Below the pieces are notes generated by a model. It was not told where the DNA came from, did not search any database, and worked only from the letters and a program-made list of their open reading frames with translations. From contig CP141149.1 in assembly GCA_035235625.1 (NCBI GenBank), positions 2,513,001-2,577,000 of the forward strand: a stretch of DNA of 64,000 bases, given 5' to 3'. The translations under genes were made by a program, and so were the position numbers. Of this stretch, positions 58,420 to 64,000 are shown one piece after another (within the stretch, counting starts at the first letter, position 1; each line of letters begins with the position of its first letter). Origin of the DNA: Saururus chinensis. Its lineage: Eukaryota; Streptophyta; Magnoliopsida; Piperales; Saururaceae.

Positions 58420-59650
58420 ACCATTATCCTCACATCCAGAAGTCAAAGATAGAGTGTCTCGTGGCTAACATGCTTTAGTCGGGTATCATCCGCCCCAGCA
58501 CAAGCTCCTACTCTTCCCTGGTGTTGCTGGTTTGTAAAAAGGACGATACTTGGCGGATTTGTGTAGACTACTGAGCCTTGAATGCTTTCACCGTCAAGGA
58601 CAAATATCCCATACTCATGATCGAGGAGCTTTTGGATGAACTAGCTGGTGCAAAGGTCTTTAGTAAACTCGACCTTCGATCGGGTTACATTAGATTCGGG
58701 TGCAGCCAGCCGATGTGCACAAGAGCGCCTTCCGAACTCATGACGACCATTTCGAGTTTCTTGTTATGCCGTTCAGGCTGACCAATGCCCCCTCCACCTT
58801 CGAGAGCCTCATGAACGATCTCTTTAGGCCTTTCCTCCCTGCTACATCTTGGTCTACTTTGACAACATCCTTGCTTATAGCCAATCATGGGCAGAGCACT
58901 TGGTGCATCTCAAGTCCATCTTCTTTGTTATGAGAGATAACTCTTTATTTGTTGAGAATTCGAAGTATTCCTTTCGAAGTCAACATGTTGATTACTTGGG
59001 ACATATTATCTCGCGGGATGGCGTTGCCACTTACCCATCGAAAATGGTCGCCATGCTTACTTGGCCGCCCCCTACTTGTGTTCATGTGCTATGGGGTTTT
59101 CTGGGCCTCACTAGCTATTATAGGCAGCTCATTAGCCGGTATGGGGAGATTGCTCGACCTCTTACAAAGCTTATCAAGAAGGGGGCATTCGGTTGGAATG
59201 AGGTTGCCCAAGTGGTGTTTGAGGAACTGAAACAGGCTATGGCACTAGCCCCTGTTCTGATTTTACCAGATTTCAGCCAGCCCTTCGTGGTTGAAACAGA
59301 TGCTTCAGAGACGGGTCTAGGGGCGGTTCTGCTATAGGGTGAGCAACCCATTGCCTACTTCAGCAAGGCTTTGTCTGGCCACTCTTTGGCTCTGTCTGTT
59401 TATGAGAAAGAGATGCTAGCTATTTCCTCACCATTGACAAGTGGCGGCCTTACTTACTTGGCCGCAAGTTCTTGATCCGCACTGACCACCAGCCATTGAA
59501 GTATTTCCTCGAGGAGCGGGTGTCCACTCCAACATAGCTGTGCTGGGTCAGTAAGTTACTTGGCTATGATTATGAGGTTGTGTACAAGAAAGGGTCGAAA
59601 AAACCATGGCCCATACCCTTTCTCGCAGCTCTATCCCGGGATTGTGCTTG
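58420..59650 (+). pseudogene. Reina reverse transcriptase and RNase H, broken
   Basis: [22 protein letters not shown] and [10 protein letters not shown] (58606-58690). After a frame shift come [20 protein letters not shown] and [16 protein letters not shown], then [10 protein letters not shown] (58852-58881), where the catalytic YFDD has become YFDN. Thumb: YLGHIISRDGV, GFLGLTSYYRQ. RNase H: VVETDASETGLGAVLL (59290), YEKEMLAIS, then in another frame RTDHQPLKYFLEER. Several stops. A D-to-N change in the second catalytic Asp should abolish polymerisation. Confidence 0.88.
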
Positions 59651-60950
59651 ACCCTTTCTACGCCATCCTGCTCCTTCATTAATGAGTTGCGGCAGGCATA
59701 TATTGATGATTCTCATATGCAGGCCCTCATTACAGCTCTCCAGGCTGACCTAGCTGCTCGTCCGTTCTTTGTGTGGTGGGATGACCTTCTCTTTTGGGAG
59801 GATGCCTTTGGGTACCTGATGTTGATGATCTTCGCAGGCGCATTCTTTTCCACTTCCATGACAATCTAGTGGCTAGTCATAAAGGAGCATTCCACACTTA
59901 TTAGTGGGTCAGCTAGAGCTTTATGTGGCAAAGTATTCGACGGGCCGTCCATGAGTATGTGGCTCTTGTAATGTCTGTCAGTGAGCTAAGGCTGCCACTA
60001 CCTCTCCTGCAGGTTTGCTTCAACCCTTGCCTATCCCTAATAAGGTTTGGGAGGATGTTTCGATGGACTTCGTGGAGGCCTTGCCCTTGGTGCATGGCAA
60101 GTCGGTGATTATGGTGGTGGTGGACCGGTTGTCCAAGTACGCTCACTTTTGTGCTTTGGGACACCCATTCACACCAAGACAGTGGCAGAGCTCTATGTGC
60201 AGGAGGAGACCAAACTACACGGCATGCCTCGAACTATTGTCTGCAATCGTGACTGGATCTTCATATCTCAGTTTTGGCAGGAGTTCTTCACTTTACAGGG
60301 CACTTCTCTCCACATGAGCACCGCTTATCAACCCTAGACAAATGGCTAGAACGAGGTGGTAAACCGATGCTTAGAGCAGTAACTCCACTATTTCAGTATG
60401 TTTCAGCCCCGCATATGGCTTCAGCTTCTTCCCTAGGCAGAGTGGTCATATAACACTGCCTATCACACTCATGCCGGTTTCACTCCTTTTGAGGTATTGT
60501 ATGGCCACCCACCCCCAACCGTGTTGTCTTATGTTCCCCATCGCTCCTTTGTGGCTGAGGTTGACTACATGCTCCAGACATGGGATGAGGTTCTTTGCCA
60601 ACTCAAGGAGAACTTGTCCTCTGCTCAAAACTAGATGAAGCAGATTTATGATGGTCATCACACTAATTGGGAGTTCACGGTGGGTGACTTAGATTATATT
60701 TCTGTTCTTCCTTAGGGCCAAACATCCATGTTTCATCTAGAGCACTCCAAGCTTGCCCCGCATTTCCATGGTCCCTATGCTGTAGAAGAGCGTATCGGCC
60801 TGGTGGCTTACCACCTTGCCTCAGTGATTGATAAATGTCGTGTCCGTTGCTCAGGTTGCATCATTATAGAGGTGCTTGTTGCTTAGCAGGGTTAGCCCCT
60901 CGAGGATGCTACATGGATCTCTGAAGACACGTTCATGGCTACCTATCTGA
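59651..60950 (+). pseudogene. Reina integrase and C-terminal tail, broken
   Basis: Decayed zinc region (FHDNLVASHKGAFHTY near 59850), then [20 protein letters not shown] and [12 protein letters not shown] (60048-60150, first catalytic Asp). In a shifted frame ICNRDWIF-like [16 protein letters not shown] has the second Asp, and STAYQP with NEVVNR the Glu. The tail PHFHGPYAVEERIGLVAYHL and PLEDATWISEDTF resembles the chromodomain-like end of chromovirus integrases, which in Reina is short. Stops at several places. Confidence 0.83.
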
Positions 60951-60995
60951 CTTGGTCGCCTTTAGGTCAAGGCGAATAGCGGAAGCATGGTGGAG

Positions 60996-61305
60996 TGTTG
61001 TGCACGTTCACCAGAGTCTACTTTTTTCCATTTTTTACTTGTTATTCTAATACATTAGGCTATTTTCTTATGTATTGGTTTAGTATTTTCTTATATAATG
61101 GAATGGTAAATTGTCATTGGACTAGCTAGTGGCCTCAGGATAGCCTGGCTAGTGTGGGTCATCCCTGGCACGACACCCTAGGGAAGTGGGTTCTCTTTGT
61201 TTTGGTTATGCAATTGAATATTTAGAACTTCTCCCCTTTCTTCTTCTCTTCCCTTTTACTGCATGAGCTTTCAAAGTACCGTTTGTGCCCACGTCGGGCA
61301 CAACA
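60996..61305 (+). repeat. 3' LTR of the Reina element
   Basis: From TGTTGTGCACGTTCACCAGA to CGGGCACAACA, preceded by a purine-rich tract (AGCGGAAGCATGGTGGAG) and followed by TTGGA (61306-61310). Confidence 0.9.
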
Positions 61306-61310
61306 TTGGA

Positions 61311-62865
61311 ACCCATTGCAACAATCACAACAAGTAGCTAATCCATTGCAACAATATAGGAACCCATCACAATAAGCAAATTTATGTTATAGCATTGACT
61401 TACCATTGTTAGACCAAATCAATGACACCAACTGCCATTGGAGGAACTTGAGTGTAGTCAAATAAAATGAGGATGCTAGATGGTTCCTATCAATGTGTTA
61501 TTGCACAATTAATATCACAATAGACATTGAAAATAAATTACCCTAATGAATGCATGAATTGAATGTATGTCATATAAACTATCATTGATCTGACACACCC
61601 CTTTGACCCTAATCTTGTCCAAGGAGATACAAAAAGGAGTGACAAAGTGGAAAACTAACCAAAGAGGGCTAAGCCGAAGTACACAACACATGCCCTTTGT
61701 ACAAAAGCAATTAAGAGAAGATAAAAAAATAATTAAAATCTTCTTACTCCAATACATACTAGTCACAAGCCAAAAAGGCTACATCATGTCAAAGTCATCA
61801 CAAGGCTAGCCAAAAAAATTAAAATTAATAAGGTATTATCATATGACATAACATGAGTATATATTATCCAAAAAAATTAGCCCACACTCCATTCCTAAAT
61901 CTTGAGCACTTGCTTGGCATAAGTATTCAGCCCCAAAACAACACAAGAGGTGAGTTTAGCTCAATAAGGATTTTAAATATAAGACAAGCTCATGCTAACA
62001 CCAAATGCATTCAAACTAAGGGAGTCATCTCATCCATGCATCACACATTCTTAAACAACACCTGCACATCTTGGGCTCAGTCATATTTCATCATCTCATA
62101 CACAACCTATACATTCATTCAAATCTCACAATCTATTCACATTCTGCATGAACAAGTATTATCATTCAATTCACATCCTACATAATCAAATGTAGCAATC
62201 CACATTCTTTCTGCATGTTCAAGTATCACAATTCTATGCTCTAAAAACAAATGCATCATTATTCCTACACAACTTGTGTCAATAAACATTATAATCAATA
62301 ACAACATGCATAAATACCACGATGAATATCTCACAATAGAGAAAAATATCATGCATTCTCTAGCCGAAGCTTAAGCATACCTCCCCACCCAAGAAATACT
62401 TAGAAAATAAGTCTGAATTCTTAAAAGGAAGACTAAACTATTTCGAGAAATTCTATAAACCAGAAGTGACTCTTGGTAAGCCGATGTACACGGACATACA
62501 ACCTAGAGTCTCAAGTCCATAAAGTCGCAATCATGTATCTCATTATAGAAAATTCTCTCATCTCACTCAGGGAGGAAACCTACCTTAAAAGGGATGTAAA
62601 ACTCCATCCAATGGATATCAAACCCTGCCCTTTCAAATGTAAAATAGATTCAATAAACCTCTACTAATCCAGAAAATTGTGGCATCTAATTGACCAAACA
62701 CAGTTAAACATATATATGCAAGCATAGGTAAACATGTACTAATCAATCCTATTATGCATGAATCATGGTCCATTCGTGACAAAGAAGGTTATGTAAGCAT
62801 AACTAAGAGATACATACATGGTCATGTTTGTAGTTGAGCTAAAACATGTGAAACATGGTTCATAT
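61311..62865. other. Right part of the Ulp1-bearing element and unassigned sequence
   Basis: 61311-61380 repeats CCATTGCAACAA and CCATCACAA words as on the left side of the Reina insertion. Beyond that, AT-rich sequence with only short ORFs. I recognise no gene and see no clear terminus of the host element. Confidence 0.4.
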
Positions 62866-63315
62866 TTATTTAATATGACATGTGCAAGTAGTCATACTCT
62901 CTTATGGGCATAAGGTACTAGAGTCATGGGGTAAACTTACATAGCCACCTCTATAATTATGCTAAAACACAAATAACATAGTTTATATGCAATTAATGTG
63001 ATATGCACAAACATTCATATTACCCTATGTGTAAGATCACTAATTATTATCTTGATTTAATTCATTTTAATTGTGTGACTTTGTATGGTTTTATTTAATA
63101 TGACATCTGCAAGTAGTCATACTCTCTTATGGGCATAAGGTACTAGAGTCATGGGGTAAACTTACATAGCCACCTCTATAATTATGCTAAAACACAAATA
63201 ACATAGTTTATATGCAATTAATGTGATATGCACAAACATTCATATTACCCTATGTGTAAGATCACTAATTATTATCTTGATTTAATTCATTTTAATTGTG
63301 TGACTTTGTATGGTT
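62866..63315. repeat. 225-bp tandem duplication
   Basis: The stretch TTATTTAATATGACAT through TTTGTATGGTTTT occurs twice in direct succession with a period of 225 bp (TAATATGACA at 62871 and 63096). By eye the copies differ at only one or two positions (ACATGTGCAAG against ACATCTGCAAG). It is non-coding. Confidence 0.92.
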
Positions 63316-64000
63316 TTGCTTGTTTGCCAGTTTGATTTGATTTTTAGGGTTATGGTTAATTATTTATTTTAATAAGATTTAATTTTATTTTTATAAGTTT
63401 TAGTGCCAAGCTTCATTTATTAAATTTTTGCCAATTTAATGGTATTTTATCCTAATTTTCCTTAATTAAGGGCACAAAGCTCCACGTCCCTATTGGATGG
63501 CGTGCGACCTATTTGACCCTTTAATCTTCTATTATTTTATGCTGATCTCTAGCATTTTGGCTATTGTTAGCTCCTATATGTACCACACCATGATATGCTC
63601 ATAATATAACCATTTATGTACCCTAGTTTAATGCATTTTAGAGATGATTTTATATTAATATTGGCTTATTAGAGTTTAATTCGATTTTTTAGGGTTTGAT
63701 GAGCTTAGTCAATGTAATTGCCATTTTGGAGCATTTATAATGAATTTCTATGAAAGAACTTGTTCAAGTTGAAAAATTCCATTGCTAAAACCATGTAGAT
63801 AATCAAGTCCTTAGAAATAAAAAGTACAAAGAAAGAAAAGTCTTAAAAAGAGAAAATAACTAAAAAGATTAGAATAGAGAAGTTTGCTAGAGTTAAATTA
63901 GGGAAGAGCTTATAAAATGAAAGAAGACTTAAAAGAGGAAAGAAGTAGGCAACAAGGAAAAGCAAAGAAAAGAAAGGATCAAAGAATGGAAATCAACTAT
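63316..64000 (+). repeat. Dispersed repeat, partner of 40850-41290
   Basis: From about 63600 it matches the reverse complement of 40850-41290 in the same order of landmarks (ATTTATGTACCCTAGTTT, ATATTGGCTTATTAGAGTTT, AGGGTTTGATGAG). It runs off the window. 63316-63600 has no recognised feature. Confidence 0.6.

Larger units (their letters stand above)
56142..61305 (+). mobile_element. Complete but defective Reina-type chromovirus retrotransposon
   Basis: 5164 bp between TTGGA duplications. LTRs are short (353 and 310 bp), start TGTTGTGC and end GCACAACA or its variant GCATACCA. The primer site is of the tRNA-Met type. The order gag, protease, RT, RNase H, integrase and the small size fit the Reina clade of plant chromoviruses. 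Stops and frame shifts are numerous and the RT catalytic Asp pair is broken, so the copy cannot be autonomous. It lies inside the Ulp1-bearing element. Confidence 0.9.

Noticed and set aside
1-64000. tRNA or rRNA genes
   Set aside because: No cloverleaf or rRNA core sequence was recognised. The tRNA-like matches are retrotransposon primer-binding sites of 12-18 bases.

Overview
This window reads as nuclear DNA of a flowering plant (probably a eudicot), from a transposon-dense intergenic or heterochromatic region. It is AT-rich and full of stop codons. Nearly every recognisable protein segment belongs to a plant transposable element: Ty3/gypsy elements of the Athila, chromovirus/Reina and Tekay-like types, a Ty1/copia piece, CACTA DNA transposons, and a Ulp1-carrying element. 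No intact stand-alone host gene is visible. The host-type coding sequence that is present (a J-domain protein, a PP2C phosphatase, a leucine-rich-repeat receptor N-terminus) lies inside a CACTA element as captured pieces.

Layout. 1-277, 9952-10377 and 26819-27028 are three pieces of one minus-strand Athila-like gag gene (element B). The first split is an Athila element (element A, 278-9951, minus strand, both LTRs present). The second is a 16.4-kb CACTA transposon (10378-26815) flanked by the 3-bp duplication AGA. The CACTA element holds subterminal arrays of GCGACGTA/TACGTCGC, a five-exon J-domain gene fragment with every splice phase intact, a PP2C exon, a solo LTR (14843-17283), a decayed tnpA-like gene, an LRR N-terminal fragment, the C-terminal part of a tnpD-like transposase, a GC-rich promoter-like segment and about 2.5 tandem copies of a 0.7-kb unit. 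27029-30433 is a plus-strand Athila derivative (element C) with gag and protease but no reverse transcriptase or integrase, then a plant-transposon-protein ORF. 30434-31922 looks like LTR remnant. 32002-34764 is a second CACTA-type element with a giant GA/CT hairpin. 34771-36208 is a Ty1/copia pol fragment.

36205-40028 is a non-autonomous tRNA-Met-primed LTR element, itself hit by an Athila solo LTR. 42007-47590 holds two further truncated Athila elements in opposite orientations (D and E). 47591-49952 is a Tekay-like chromovirus fragment, interrupted by another Athila solo LTR, with an inverted LTR-end repeat to its right. 50617-54240 is a gag-protease Athila derivative (F). 54241-56141 and the sequence from 61306 belong to an element encoding a Ulp1-type protease, split by a complete but dead Reina-type retrotransposon (56142-61305, 5-bp duplication TTGGA). 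The right edge holds a nearly perfect 225-bp tandem duplication and a dispersed repeat.

How it fits together. The window is a nested stack. The order of insertion can be read from target-site duplications and from split reading frames that resume in register. All element genes inspected carry stops, frameshifts or catalytic substitutions, so the elements look inactive. The best candidate for something functional is the J-domain exon set inside the CACTA element, which keeps an open spliced frame.
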